Source: Collinsella aerofaciens
GTDB lineage: Bacteria; Actinomycetota; Coriobacteriia; Coriobacteriales; Coriobacteriaceae
Assembly: GCF_019131995.1 (NCBI RefSeq)
Contig: NZ_JAHONA010000006.1
Span: 1 to 64,000, forward strand
DNA: 64,000 bases
Direction: 5' to 3'
In this document: one piece after another, positions 45,716-54,439 of the stretch
How positions within the stretch are numbered: position 1 is the stretch's first letter
How the letters are laid out: every line of letters starts with the position of its first letter
Notes under the pieces: generated by a model
Database searches by the model: none
The model's input: the letters and a program-made list of their open reading frames with translations, nothing else
Told to the model about the DNA's origin: nothing
Program-made: the position numbers and the translations under genes

Positions 45716-47098
45716 TTACTTAAGCTCGGGCCAGTAACCCTTGTTGGCCTCGATCATGTCGTCGAGAACCTCCTTGGCGACCTTCATCGACGGCACGGTC
45801 TTGTTGAGCGTAAAGGCCTTAAGCGCCTTCTCGTACGAGCCCTCGATCGTAGCCTCGACAATGAGCTTCTCGGAGTTCAGCTGCTGCATCATGAGGCCCT
45901 GCTGGAACAGCGGAATGTTGTCGCGACTGATGACCTCGGGGCCGTTCTTGCCAATGTAGGCAGGCAGCTCGACCATAGCGTCGTAGGGCATGTTGGGGAT
46001 GGCGCCCTTGTTCTCGCAAATGACCAGGAAACGCTGCTTGGTGTCGTTCTTCAGAGCGATGGCCAGGTCGGCAATCCAGTCGCCGTGGCTACCCGCATAG
46101 AACGTGCTCTCGTCGATCTCGCCCGTCTTCTCGTAGTGATCGATACCATCAAAGAGGTTCTTCTCACGCGTCTCCTCAACCTCGTTAGCACGGGTGCGCT
46201 CGGGGTTGGAATGCTCGACGAACTCCTTCTGCTGCAGGTAGTAGTTCAGATACGTGTTGGGCAGGTACTCCGGGAAGCACTCCATGATCTCGTACTCGCC
46301 CTTCCAGACGTAGTACCAGCTGCCCTTGGTGTGGCGGTTCTGCTCAGGGTGCTCGTCGGTAGCCTCCTCGGGCTTCTTTGCCATGAGCGAGCCCATGCCC
46401 TTGAGGTAAGAATCGGGCAGCAGAATCTCATGCTCCTTGATGTACTCGCGCAGCTGCGGCAGGACCTCCTCGCCCTTGTGGCGGATCGAGGTGAACCAAC
46501 CAAAGTGGTTGAGGCCAAAGTAATCGTACTCGACATCCTTCTTGTCGATATCGAGCGCGGCGCAAACCACGTCGATGATTGCGATCGGCATGTCGCAGAT
46601 GTTGATGATGCGAGCGTTGGGACGCAGCACGCGGCAGCCCTCGGAGACGATGGCGGCAGGGTTGGAGTAGTTGAGAATCCAGTAGTCCTTCTTGGCGTAC
46701 TTCTCAACGTCATCGATCAGCTCGACCATGGGGAAGATAGTGCGCATGCCATAGGCAAGGCCGCCGCAACCGCAGGTCTCCTGACCCACGCAGCCGTGAC
46801 GCAGCGGAATCTTCTCGTCCTGCTCGCGCATGGCGTAGCCGCCCACGCGCATCTGGGCAAACACGAAGCTGGCGTCGGTAAAAGCCGTCTTTTTGTCGGT
46901 GGTCACCGTGAGCTTGATGTCCAGGCCGAGGTCCTCGTGCAAAATCCAGTCCACGAGCACGCCGATCTTGCGCTGGCGCTCCTCGTTGATGTCGTACAGA
47001 CGAATCTCGTCAACGTCGAGCTCGTCCTTGCGCAGGGCGATGGACTTGACGATGCCGGGGGTAAAGGTGGATCCGCCACCACACAGAGTAATGATCAT
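45716..47098 (-). CDS. malH: 6-phospho-alpha-glucosidase (GH4)
   Basis: A 460-residue NAD- and metal-dependent glycosidase of family GH4 that hydrolyses phosphorylated maltose-type sugars. The N-terminal Rossmann loop is LCGGGSTFTPG, and the metal/specificity motif ICDMPIAI is of the CDMP type that marks alpha-specific members (beta members have CNxP). The NHFGWF motif is also present. It is the last gene of the operon, 3 bp after the EIICB permease, so uptake and hydrolysis are coupled. GlvA is an equivalent name in other genera. Confidence 0.92.
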   Translation of the reverse strand: MIITLCGGGSTFTPGIVKSIALRKDELDVDEIRLYDINEERQRKIGVLVDWILHEDLGLDIKLTVTTDKKTAFTDASFVFAQMRVGGYAMREQDEKIPLRHGCVGQETCGCGGLAYGMRTIFPMVELIDDVEKYAKKDYWILNYSNPAAIVSEGCRVLRPNARIINICDMPIAIIDVVCAALDIDKKDVEYDYFGLNHFGWFTSIRHKGEEVLPQLREYIKEHEILLPDSYLKGMGSLMAKKPEEATDEHPEQNRHTKGSWYYVWKGEYEIMECFPEYLPNTYLNYYLQQKEFVEHSNPERTRANEVEETREKNLFDGIDHYEKTGEIDESTFYAGSHGDWIADLAIALKNDTKQRFLVICENKGAIPNMPYDAMVELPAYIGKNGPEVISRDNIPLFQQGLMMQQLNSEKLIVEATIEGSYEKALKAFTLNKTVPSMKVAKEVLDDMIEANKGYWPELK

Positions 47099-47101
47099 TG
47101 T

Positions 47102-48700
47102 TTACTGCTCCTTCTCAATTGCGTTCTCGACCTTGTCGCGCATCTCGGCGACCTTCATGCCAAAGATGATCTGAATATTGTTGCCGTTGCGGTTGATGCC
47201 GCTGTTGGGCACGTGGTTGATGAGGTTCTCATCGATGAGGTCCGGGTTCTTAACGTTCACGCGGAGACGCGTAAAGCAGTTCTCGAGCTCCTCAATGTTG
47301 TCCTTGCCGCCAAGACCTGCGACCAGGTCGGCAATACCTGCATCGACGCCCTCTGCGGGAGCCGCGGCAACAGCGCCCTGCTTCACCGCGACAGACGCGG
47401 CAGCTTCGCCCTCGGCAACGGACTCAGCAAGCTCGGACTCTTCCTCGCGACCAGGCGTGTGGAGGTTGAGCTTCTTAATAAGGAAGGTGAAGAGGAAGAA
47501 GTACAGAGCGGCGTTGACGACTCCGAGCACCAGCATAACCGGCCAGTTGGTCTTATCGACACCAAGAACCAGGTTGGAGACCACGATGTTGATGATGCCG
47601 CCTGCAGTCGAAGCGGGCACGGAGAGGACCTTGAGCAGGACCAGGAAGATGCCGGAAAGAACCGAGTGAACGACAAAGACAAAGAGGAAGTCCATGGGCT
47701 CGGTCACGCAGGAGAGCACGGCGGTGATGATCAGCGGGATGATAACGGCTTTGGTCTTGTCCTTGTTCCCCTTGTAAGCGGTGACGATAAAGGCGAGACC
47801 GATGCCGATGTAGGGCCACAGGTTGTTGAAGGTATAGCTGTTGAAGTAGGTGCTATCGGAGAAGGGCTGGCCCGTCATTGCCATCTCGGCGACACGGATG
47901 GGATAGGCGCCGGCGATAACCTGATCACCCAGCGTCAGGGTGCCACCCACATCGGAGAACTGGAACGGGGTGTAGATGAGGTGGTGCAGGCCAGTGGGAA
48001 CGAGCAGCTTGTTGAGCATACCGTAGATAAACAGACCGATGTTGCCCGACTCCTTAATGATGCCGGCAACGGAGGAGATGGCACCCTGGACAGGAGGCCA
48101 AACGATGCAGAAGCCAGCGCCCATGATCCAGGAGATGATGATCATGATCAGGAACGGAAAGCGAACGCCCGAGAACATCGAAAGGGCAATGGGGAACTGC
48201 TTGTTCGAATACTTGTTGAACACGGCACCGGTGATGCAGCCCAGAATGATGCCGCCAAACACGCCGGTATCGAGCACCTGAATGCCCATAACGGTGGCCT
48301 GGCCGGTTCCGGTAAGGCCGAGCATGCCGCTCGCATCGGCAAGAGAGCCGGTGGCGTTGAGCACGATGTTGTTAGCCTGCAGGAACAGGAAGAACGACAT
48401 CAGGGCGATCAGCGAAGCATGGCCCTTGTTCTTCTTTGCCATGGCGCCGGCGATGCCCACACAGAACAGAATCGAGAGGTTGTTGATGATAAACATCAGC
48501 GACTGGTAGACAACGGCGCCCACAAGCTGGAACGGACCGGAGCCCAGTACGGGGACCAAAGCACAAATGGTCTTGTTGGTCAGAATGATGCCCACGATGA
48601 GCAGGATGCCGGCAACCGAGAGATACATCATCGGCTGGACGATCGACTTCGCGAACACCTCCAACGGCGCTTTGAGGTTAACTTTCTTTTTTGCGGCCAT
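47102..48700 (-). CDS. PTS alpha-glucoside EIICB permease
   Basis: A 532-residue permease of the glucose/alpha-glucoside group. The EIIC domain with about ten spans comes first (FAKSIVQPMMYLSVAGILL, PTGLHHLIYTPF, VTEPMDFLFVF); an acidic/Ala-rich linker follows, then EIIB with its phosphorylated Cys in ELENCFTRLRV. It imports maltose- or similar alpha-glucosides as the 6-phosphate. The ATG at 48700 has GGGGAG 7 nt upstream; the frame open to 48727 is not needed. EIIA comes from the first gene of the same operon. Confidence 0.93.
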   Translation of the reverse strand: MAAKKKVNLKAPLEVFAKSIVQPMMYLSVAGILLIVGIILTNKTICALVPVLGSGPFQLVGAVVYQSLMFIINNLSILFCVGIAGAMAKKNKGHASLIALMSFFLFLQANNIVLNATGSLADASGMLGLTGTGQATVMGIQVLDTGVFGGIILGCITGAVFNKYSNKQFPIALSMFSGVRFPFLIMIIISWIMGAGFCIVWPPVQGAISSVAGIIKESGNIGLFIYGMLNKLLVPTGLHHLIYTPFQFSDVGGTLTLGDQVIAGAYPIRVAEMAMTGQPFSDSTYFNSYTFNNLWPYIGIGLAFIVTAYKGNKDKTKAVIIPLIITAVLSCVTEPMDFLFVFVVHSVLSGIFLVLLKVLSVPASTAGGIINIVVSNLVLGVDKTNWPVMLVLGVVNAALYFFLFTFLIKKLNLHTPGREEESELAESVAEGEAAASVAVKQGAVAAAPAEGVDAGIADLVAGLGGKDNIEELENCFTRLRVNVKNPDLIDENLINHVPNSGINRNGNNIQIIFGMKVAEMRDKVENAIEKEQ

Positions 48701-48799
48701 AGCGGTACTCCCCTTCCTTTTCCGCAAATTGAGACAGATGTGCCCTGGACAAGACCGTAAGCCCTGCCTTATATCAATCGATGTGTGGGCACGTTATGC

Positions 48800-49654
48800 C
48801 TAGAGACCAGGTTCTCCAAGCAGGTTAACAATGTGATACGCGAGATAACTCTTCTCGGCATCGGTAACGACAACGTTATAGGTAGACGACAAGTGGGCGG
48901 CTATGGCGTCCGCGCACGAGAATGCGCACGGATACGCCGTTTCATCGATTCGGAACAGCGCGTCGCCATTGATTTGCCCGGCCGTGGGGTCAAGCGCCCG
49001 CTGTGCGAAAAACTGCAGGTGGCGGACGAAACGCTCATAGGGCAACGAGGTGTCGTCGAGGGTCGTAGCATAGCGTTCGGAAACAATCGCGAGCACGTCG
49101 CGAACAAGCTGGACCGAAACGATCAGGCGGTCAGAGCGCTGCGGCATGGTGGCGTTGACGATATGCAGCGTAATGAAACCCTGCTCTTCCTCGCTCATCT
49201 GGATGCCCATATACTCCTTGATAATCTGCAGCGCACGGCCCGCAAGTGCATACTCCTTGCGATAGAACTGCTGAATCTCGAGCAGCAACGGATTCTCACA
49301 GGGGACGCCCTTGCGCTCGCGCTCCAAAGCAAGGCTGATATGGTCTGCGAGAGCGATGAGAATCTTGTCATTGATATCGACATTGAGCTCTCGACGAAGC
49401 ATCTGAACGATGTCCTCGGAAATCACGAGGTTGACGGTGGGGATGGACTCTAAAAGATGTGCCAAGCGGTCGATCGTACGCGAATCCTGAGAAGTTCCCT
49501 CCTGCAACGCGTAGGTCTTTTCGACTGATGCCTCGTCGATGGCATCGCCGGCATGACGGCCAAAGCAGAGGCCTCGACCGATGACGATGAGCTCGGAGCC
49601 ATCGTCCGAAGTGACCATTGCGACGTTGTTGTTAAAAACTCGCTTGATAACCAC
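48800..49654 (-). CDS. LicT/BglG-family transcription antiterminator
   Basis: About 284 residues. The RNA-binding CAT domain is at the N-terminus (VIKRVFNNNVAMV, ELIVIGRGLCFG) and two PTS-regulated PRD domains follow, with conserved His in ALADHISLA and ITLHIVNA and again near the C-terminus (YLAYHIVNL). It would bind an RNA antiterminator in its own operon leader and relieve termination when sugar is present; such an element lies at 50266-50302. The GTG at 49654 aligns best with LicT; in-frame GTGs at 49666 and 49663 are alternatives. It lies 18 bp after the EIIA gene. Confidence 0.9.
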   Translation of the reverse strand: MVIKRVFNNNVAMVTSDDGSELIVIGRGLCFGRHAGDAIDEASVEKTYALQEGTSQDSRTIDRLAHLLESIPTVNLVISEDIVQMLRRELNVDINDKILIALADHISLALERERKGVPCENPLLLEIQQFYRKEYALAGRALQIIKEYMGIQMSEEEQGFITLHIVNATMPQRSDRLIVSVQLVRDVLAIVSERYATTLDDTSLPYERFVRHLQFFAQRALDPTAGQINGDALFRIDETAYPCAFSCADAIAAHLSSTYNVVVTDAEKSYLAYHIVNLLGEPGL

Positions 49655-49672
49655 GGTACCCACCACAAGAAT

Positions 49673-50185
49673 TTACTCGGAAAGCCAGATAACAGGCTCT
49701 TTAACAGCAACAGGGCCGGAAGCATGCTCGCGAAGAGTCGAGTTCTCCGAGCGCTCGCACACGATAACGAAGACCGTGGGATCGAAGCCGGCGGCGCGGA
49801 CCACGTCGAAATCGACCTCGACGAGGGGCTGGCCCGCGTCAACGTGATCACCCTGGGCAACAAGCGCATGGAAGCCCTTGCCCTCAAGTTTAACAGTGTC
49901 GATTCCGATATGCAGCATCACCTGAGCAGAGCTGTCGTCGGACATGATGCCCAGCGCGTGCTCAGTCGGAAACAGCGCCGCGACGGTGCCGGAAACAGGA
50001 GCGCACACCGTTCCCTCTTGGGGAACCACGGCAACGCCATCGCCCACTGCACGGCTGCTAAAAGCGGGGTCATTGGTATTTTCTAGATGAACAAGCTCGC
50101 CGGAAACGGGAGCGAGGATTTCGAACTCGGAAGCCGCAGTCGTCTGCTTATCCGAGCCACCCATTAGGCGAGAAAAGAAACCCAT
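49673..50185 (-). CDS. crr: PTS glucose-type EIIA protein
   Basis: A 170-residue soluble EIIA of the glucose family that passes phosphate from HPr to EIIB. The active-site His is in VMLHIGIDTVKLEGKGF, preceded by APVSGTVAALFPTEHALGI. The ATG at 50185 gives MGFFSRLMGG; an earlier ATG at 50203 is possible. First gene of the alpha-glucoside operon. Because the beta-glucoside permease lacks its own EIIA, this protein may serve both systems (inference). Confidence 0.93.
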   Translation of the reverse strand: MGFFSRLMGGSDKQTTAASEFEILAPVSGELVHLENTNDPAFSSRAVGDGVAVVPQEGTVCAPVSGTVAALFPTEHALGIMSDDSSAQVMLHIGIDTVKLEGKGFHALVAQGDHVDAGQPLVEVDFDVVRAAGFDPTVFVIVCERSENSTLREHASGPVAVKEPVIWLSE

Positions 50186-50211
50186 GGTGACATGTCCCTT
50201 CATAAATATAG

Positions 50212-50302
50212 CCCAACCAAAATCAATCGAATGCGCCCATTGAGACGCTCGCGATCAAAGACTTTGGTTAGGCCCACGTCCGAGGGGACTCGGTAACCTT
50301 CC
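50212..50302 (-). promoter_or_regulatory. Ribonucleic antiterminator (RAT) and overlapping hairpin
   Basis: On the minus strand the leader reads GGAAGGTTACCGAG, CCCCTCGGACG, TGGGCCTAACC (50302-50266), matching the LicT/SacY RAT layout (GGTTAC...GGGC..ACC). The RAT 3' end CCTAACCAAA (50272-50263) can instead pair with TTTGGTTGGG (50221-50212), so the two structures exclude each other. It lies just before the crr gene. Confidence 0.65.
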
Positions 50303-50322
50303 GCATTTCTTTTACGGGGGTT

Positions 50323-50350
50323 ATTGTAGACAAGCCCAAAGCCGGAACAA
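50323..50350 (-). promoter_or_regulatory. Promoter of the alpha-glucoside operon
   Basis: On the minus strand TTGTTC (50350-50345), a 16-bp spacer and TACAAT (50328-50323) precede the RAT by about 20 nt. Confidence 0.6.
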
Positions 50351-50365
50351 TCATTATGACCGGCG

Positions 50366-50396
50366 AACGGTATTTTTTCTCCGATAAACGGTATTT
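50366..50396. promoter_or_regulatory. Direct repeat AACGGTATTT, 21 bp apart
   Basis: Two identical 10-mers at 50366 and 50387 are spaced by two helical turns just upstream of the operon promoter, like an activator site. The related AATACCGTTT lies in the AraC-gene promoter region at 36903. Confidence 0.5.
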
Positions 50397-50403
50397 ATGC
50401 GGT

Positions 50404-50516
50404 ACTTAGGGACGTTCCTTTTCTGCCGGCACCCGGGGACACTCCTTGCTCTGGTGCATTGGGGACAGGTTTGTTTGCACCAGGTCGGTGCAGATTAACC
50501 TGGCCCCATTGCGCCA
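50404..50516. repeat. REP-like repeat cluster
   Basis: First part: ACTTAGGGACGTTCCTT (50404-50420), shared with 38888-38904, plus a decayed direct copy GGGACACTCCTT near 50437. Second part: a 65-bp palindrome with 20-bp arms (50452-50471 and 50497-50516, three mismatches) and an inner perfect stem TGCACC/GGTGCA (50476-50492). Such palindromes resemble REP elements. No transposase gene is in this window. Confidence 0.7.
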
Positions 50517-50528
50517 ATTTCGTATGCG

Positions 50529-51290
50529 CTAGATGAAGAGCTCGCATTCCTTCCGCACGACGCAAACCTTGCTCAGCATCTGGGAAACAGCGGATAGTTT
50601 GCTGGAATCAAGCTTGCGAGCACCTCGCGGACATACGGCGATGCAGCGCATGCAGGAGATGCACGCCTCGCCAGCTGCTCGTTTGGGGTCACCCTTGTCG
50701 ATAGCACAAACGGGGCACGCCGCGGCGCATGCACCGCAGGAGACGCAATCCTCTGTTGCCTCGGGCGCCATGCGGTGACCTCCAGCTTGTTTATAAGGAC
50801 GATTGCCGGGGATAGAGGGCTCGGACGCATCCTCAGCCAACAGCTTTTGCTGAATTTGCTGAGCAAACTCAGCAAGCTGCGCCGCATCCTGCGCATCCGG
50901 ACGACCGGCAGCAAACTGTCGCGCAATGGAATGTTCTGCAATGGCCGCAACTGCCGCGATCACCCGGAATCCCGCATGCTTCGCAACGTCCTCCAGCTCT
51001 ACGAGCGTGTCCTCAAACGCGCGGTTTCCGTAGACGCACACCAGAACGGCCCGCGCTCCGTTGCCGTGAACCATGCCCAACCGGTCAGCCACCACAGCCG
51101 GGATTCTACCGGCATACGCCGGCACAGAGATTACGGCCACGTCGTCCTCAGTCATCGAGACAGCGCTGAAATCTAGCCCGCTATCGGTCAGATCGACGGT
51201 AACGGTATTCTTGTCCAGTGCCCCGGCCACAAGGCCAGACACCTTCTGCGTTCCACCCGTCGGACTAAACACAATTTCGAATACGCTCAT
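50529..51290 (-). CDS. Flavodoxin-ferredoxin fusion (EFR1 family)
   Basis: A 253-residue electron-transfer protein. Residues 1-150 are flavodoxin-like with the FMN phosphate loop FSPTGGTQKV; residues 180-240 carry two [4Fe-4S] motifs, CVSCGACAAACPVCAI and CISCMRCIAVCPRGA. It could move electrons between low-potential donors and an unknown acceptor. The ATG at 51290 is preceded by GGGAGGG. Monocistronic, flanked by repeat-rich intergenic DNA. Confidence 0.9.
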   Translation of the reverse strand: MSVFEIVFSPTGGTQKVSGLVAGALDKNTVTVDLTDSGLDFSAVSMTEDDVAVISVPAYAGRIPAVVADRLGMVHGNGARAVLVCVYGNRAFEDTLVELEDVAKHAGFRVIAAVAAIAEHSIARQFAAGRPDAQDAAQLAEFAQQIQQKLLAEDASEPSIPGNRPYKQAGGHRMAPEATEDCVSCGACAAACPVCAIDKGDPKRAAGEACISCMRCIAVCPRGARKLDSSKLSAVSQMLSKVCVVRKECELFI

Positions 51291-51373
51291 CGAGACACCC
51301 TCCCCCTACGTCTGGCAACGCGTCAAGCCGTTTTCACATCCAGCCAGAGTATACGGCACGTGGGATCCCCATT

Positions 51374-51402
51374 TTGGTGCATCAAGCACCCCAATGCACC
51401 AA
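51374..51402. repeat. Short REP-like palindrome
   Basis: TTGGTGCAT (51374-51382) and ATGCACCAA (51394-51402) form a perfect 9-bp inverted repeat with an 11-nt loop, resembling the inner TGCACC/GGTGCA stem at 50476-50492. Confidence 0.6.
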
Positions 51403-51427
51403 CCCTACGCTGTCTGCCTCTTCGTTT

Positions 51428-51735
51428 TGTATAAATTACGGTACAGATTGTATATATTTACGGGATACCGCCGTGTTCTCCCGAGGTACCCCATCCTGGC
51501 CCGTGCAAAAAACGGAGTATTCTGCAACGTGACCGCGCCAGCAATACCCCGAGCGGGCAAACCTTTAGGGCGCTGCGTCATTTTGGGTTCCGACATGGCG
51601 AGAATGACGCGCCCCTGCTCCGGAAAACGACGAAATCTGACTCAGAACGCTCGCTAGGGATATCCGAAAGCCACCGTTGGCGACGTCAAATCATATGCAG
51701 ACAACTCGAACTGCAGAATACTCCAAAAAATGCAC
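51428..51735. repeat. Repeat element B (paired with 28028-28336)
   Basis: In a 621-bp gene-free stretch (51291-51911). It holds TGTATA boxes at 51428 and 51449 (21 bp apart), GGTACCCC near 51486, the core GTGCAAAAAACGG plus AGTATTCTGCA (51503-51526), and the inverted partner TGCAGAATACTCC plus AAAAAATGCAC (51712-51735). The 26 bases ending at 51526 are identical to element A. The interior is unlike A and contains its own hairpin (GCGTCATT...AATGACGC, about 51573-51609). Confidence 0.8.
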
Positions 51736-51847
51736 GGCGCACCCCATGGGACCCATTGCCGCATGGTAGGAAACAGGCCCACGGCATCCTCTAGATGCAT
51801 TCCCGAGGAAATCACATTTGAACTAGCGATCGGATACGGCAAACAAA

Positions 51848-51879
51848 AAGGGCCCCGAGCGTAGTTGCTCGGGGCCCTT
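51848..51879 (-). terminator. Terminator of the DEAD-box helicase gene
   Basis: A perfect 13-bp stem (51848-51860 with 51867-51879), a 6-nt loop and TTTGTTTGCC on the minus strand, just past the helicase stop. Confidence 0.88.
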
Positions 51880-51911
51880 GGTTCACCTCGCTCTAGCGGG
51901 CGATGCGTATG

Positions 51912-54170
51912 TTACTTGCGCTTGCCGCCGCCGTCACCGGGGCGACGGGAGCTGCCGCCGCGCTTGCCGCCACGACTATTGCCATAGCTACCACGATTAT
52001 CGCGACCGCCGGCACGGCCGCCGCGGGAGCCGGCCTGGTTGCCGCCACGCCCGCCACGATAGCCGCCACGACGCTCCTCGCGGGTATCGTCGTAGTTGCG
52101 CCAGTCATCGCGACGATCGCGGCTGGCACGCGGATCGCGGCGATCGCGCGACTCGTTAGAGCGGCCAGCACCGCTGCGGCTGCCATTGCCACGAGTGCCC
52201 TCGCGATGCTCGCCGCCACGGCCACCGCGCTCATCAAAGCGCTTGCCGCCACGGGACTCGCCGCCGCGAGTACCACGCTCGCCACGCGAACCGCGGCCCT
52301 CGCCGCCACGGCGCTCATCACGGCCGCCGCGCTCGCCATCGCGACCGGAACGACGACGATCGCCCGAACCACGCTTGCCGCCACGCGAGCCACGGCCCTC
52401 GTCCTCGCGCTCAACACGGCGACGACCGCCGCGGTCCTCGTCCTCGCGGCGACGGCGATGCGCCTCGCCCTGGAACTGCTTGGCACGGCGCTCGGCACGG
52501 TTGCCGCGCGGGGCCTGCTCAACGACACCAGCACCGCCGCGCTCCTCGGCAGCCACCTCGCGGGCCACGCTCTCCACAGCCTCGTCCACGCGAGCCTGAA
52601 CGCCCTCGCGCACGCGGGTCTTGCCGCCGCGCTTGGGACGGCTCGGACGCTCACCGTCGCCGCGACGCTCGTCTCGACCGCGGTTGGAACGACCGGCCAC
52701 ATCACCGTAATCGTCGCCGTTGCGTTTGCCGTCGCGACGCGCCTGCTCAAGCTTCTTCTTGCTCTTGGACTTGCCGCGCTTGGTCTTCTTCTTCACCTTA
52801 AAGGCCGCAGGATCGCGCTCGGGGTCAACCGCGGGCGGATTGGGGCCCACATGCAGGTCGCCGGCCTCGTAGATGTCGGCGGTCTTGTCCATGAGCTTCT
52901 CGATCTCGTAGAACTCATCGACATCCTGCTCGGTCACAAACGTGATGGCCCAGCCCAGCTCGCCGGCGCGGCCCGTACGGCCAATACGGTGGATGTAGTC
53001 GGTCGGCTCGGCCGGCACGTCAAAGTTCACGACGTAGCGCACGTCGCTGATGTCGATGCCGCGGGCGAGCACGTCGGTTGCCACCAACACGTCGACGGTA
53101 CCGTCGCGGAAGGCCGAAAGGGCACGCTCGCGCTGAGCCTGGCTGCGGTTGCCGTGAATCGCGGCGGCCTTGATGCCCTTGCGCTCCAGACGACGGCAGC
53201 AGCTGTCGGCGCGGTGCTTGGTGCGCATAAAGACGATGGTGCGCTCCGGGCCCTCCTTCTTGAGGAACTCGGGCAGCAGGTTGTTTTTGGCCTCGATGGA
53301 CACCGGGAACACAAACTGGTCGACGGTGTCGGCGGTCGACGTGGCAGGTGTGATCTCCACGCGAGCCGGGTCGCTCACCAGGTCGGTGATCTCGCCCACG
53401 GCCTCCTCGTCGAGGGTCGCCGAGAACAGCAGCGTCTGACGCTCGGCCGGCGTCTCGCGCACAATGCGCCGGACGGCGGGCAAAAAGCCCATGTCGAGCA
53501 TACGGTCGGCCTCGTCGAGCACCAGGACCTTAACCTCGTCCAGGTGGCAGGCGCCCTGCTCGATCAGATCGACCAGACGGCCCGGCGTTGCGACCAGGAT
53601 GTCGCAGCCGTACTTAAGTGCCGCGGTCTGCGGCTTGTAGCTCACGCCGCCCACGACGGTCACGGCAACATGGCCGGTGACGTCGGCGATTTTGCTTGCG
53701 ACCTCGTCGATCTGCTGGGCGAGCTCGCGCGTGGGGGTGATGACGAGCATCACGGGGCCGCGGCCGTTGCCCTCGGGCTTTTTAACACCGCGACGGCGGT
53801 TGCGGCCGCCGCGCTCGCGCACGGGCTTGGGCGGAGCAATGTGCTCCAAATTGTTCATGGTCGGCAGCAAAAAGGCGGCCGTCTTGCCGGTGCCGGTCTG
53901 AGCGGCGGCAAGCAGGTCGCGGCCCTCGAGCACCACGGGGATAGAGCCGGCCTGAACGGGCGTGGGCGCCGTGTAGCCCAGGTTCTCGATAGCACGGAGC
54001 ATCTCGTCGGAGAGGCCCAGCTCGTCAAAGGCGGGCAGGCTCTCGGTAGCGGACTCGACGGCCTGGGCAGCATTTGCCTCGTCGGCGGCATCGAAGGCAG
54101 CCTGGGTCATGGCCTCGCGGGTCTCGTCCAGAATCTCGGCGTCGGTGACGTCGGATACAGAATTACGCAT
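51912..54170 (-). CDS. DEAD-box RNA helicase with Arg/Gly-rich tail
   Basis: A 752-residue ATP-dependent RNA helicase of the DeaD/CshA type, likely acting in ribosome assembly or RNA turnover. Core motifs: AAQTGTGKTAAF (about 90), TPTRELAQQ, VLDEADRMLDMG (DEAD, about 218), LFSATL, VLARGIDISDV and HRIGRTGR (about 398). From about 470 to the end the protein is an unusually long low-complexity tail rich in Arg, Gly, Asp and Ser (RGG/GGR repeats), probably RNA-binding. The ATG at 54170 has AAGGAA upstream; upstream codons to 54206 are unsupported. Confidence 0.95.
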   Translation of the reverse strand: MRNSVSDVTDAEILDETREAMTQAAFDAADEANAAQAVESATESLPAFDELGLSDEMLRAIENLGYTAPTPVQAGSIPVVLEGRDLLAAAQTGTGKTAAFLLPTMNNLEHIAPPKPVRERGGRNRRRGVKKPEGNGRGPVMLVITPTRELAQQIDEVASKIADVTGHVAVTVVGGVSYKPQTAALKYGCDILVATPGRLVDLIEQGACHLDEVKVLVLDEADRMLDMGFLPAVRRIVRETPAERQTLLFSATLDEEAVGEITDLVSDPARVEITPATSTADTVDQFVFPVSIEAKNNLLPEFLKKEGPERTIVFMRTKHRADSCCRRLERKGIKAAAIHGNRSQAQRERALSAFRDGTVDVLVATDVLARGIDISDVRYVVNFDVPAEPTDYIHRIGRTGRAGELGWAITFVTEQDVDEFYEIEKLMDKTADIYEAGDLHVGPNPPAVDPERDPAAFKVKKKTKRGKSKSKKKLEQARRDGKRNGDDYGDVAGRSNRGRDERRGDGERPSRPKRGGKTRVREGVQARVDEAVESVAREVAAEERGGAGVVEQAPRGNRAERRAKQFQGEAHRRRREDEDRGGRRRVEREDEGRGSRGGKRGSGDRRRSGRDGERGGRDERRGGEGRGSRGERGTRGGESRGGKRFDERGGRGGEHREGTRGNGSRSGAGRSNESRDRRDPRASRDRRDDWRNYDDTREERRGGYRGGRGGNQAGSRGGRAGGRDNRGSYGNSRGGKRGGSSRRPGDGGGKRK

Positions 54171-54375
54171 ATGTTGTTGTTCCTTATCTGCACGCGCAAG
54201 GGGCACGGCATGCGGCCGCGCGGGCGTGCTTGGTAGTGCGCTAATACATACAAAAACGGGTGCGCACAGAGAGGACGTTGCTCAGCACGCTGGCGATCGC
54301 TTTGGCAGCCCTATCACGCGCCGTCCAGACGCAGCGGCCCTAAGCGATGGAGCAGATTCGCCGCCGGTTAGTATA
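54171..54375 (-). promoter_or_regulatory. Long leader of the helicase gene
   Basis: A TATACT hexamer on the minus strand (54375-54370) would give a leader of about 190 nt before the helicase start. It contains several GC-rich self-complementary stretches. Long structured leaders are common for cold-responsive RNA helicases; regulation here is inferred. Confidence 0.4.
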
Positions 54376-54439
54376 CCCGTACTCCGTATGCCCCCACGTA
54401 AACCACAGATGACGAGGCGGACGAGGTGGGCCCGGCTGA

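Noticed and set aside
45692-48760. A 1022-codon plus-strand open frame
   Set aside because: It lies entirely opposite the GH4 and EIICB genes, which have clear family motifs; the antisense frame has no recognisable domain.
48701-48799. Possible second RAT between licT and the EIICB gene
   Set aside because: GTGCCC/GGGCAC complementarity and a TTACGG stretch are visible, but the match to the antiterminator pattern is too weak to claim.
51903-54236. A 777-codon plus-strand open frame across the helicase gene
   Set aside because: It mirrors the DEAD-box gene on the opposite strand; its Ala/Thr/Leu-only composition is an artefact of GC-rich Arg/Gly codons, and it has no motifs or ribosome site.
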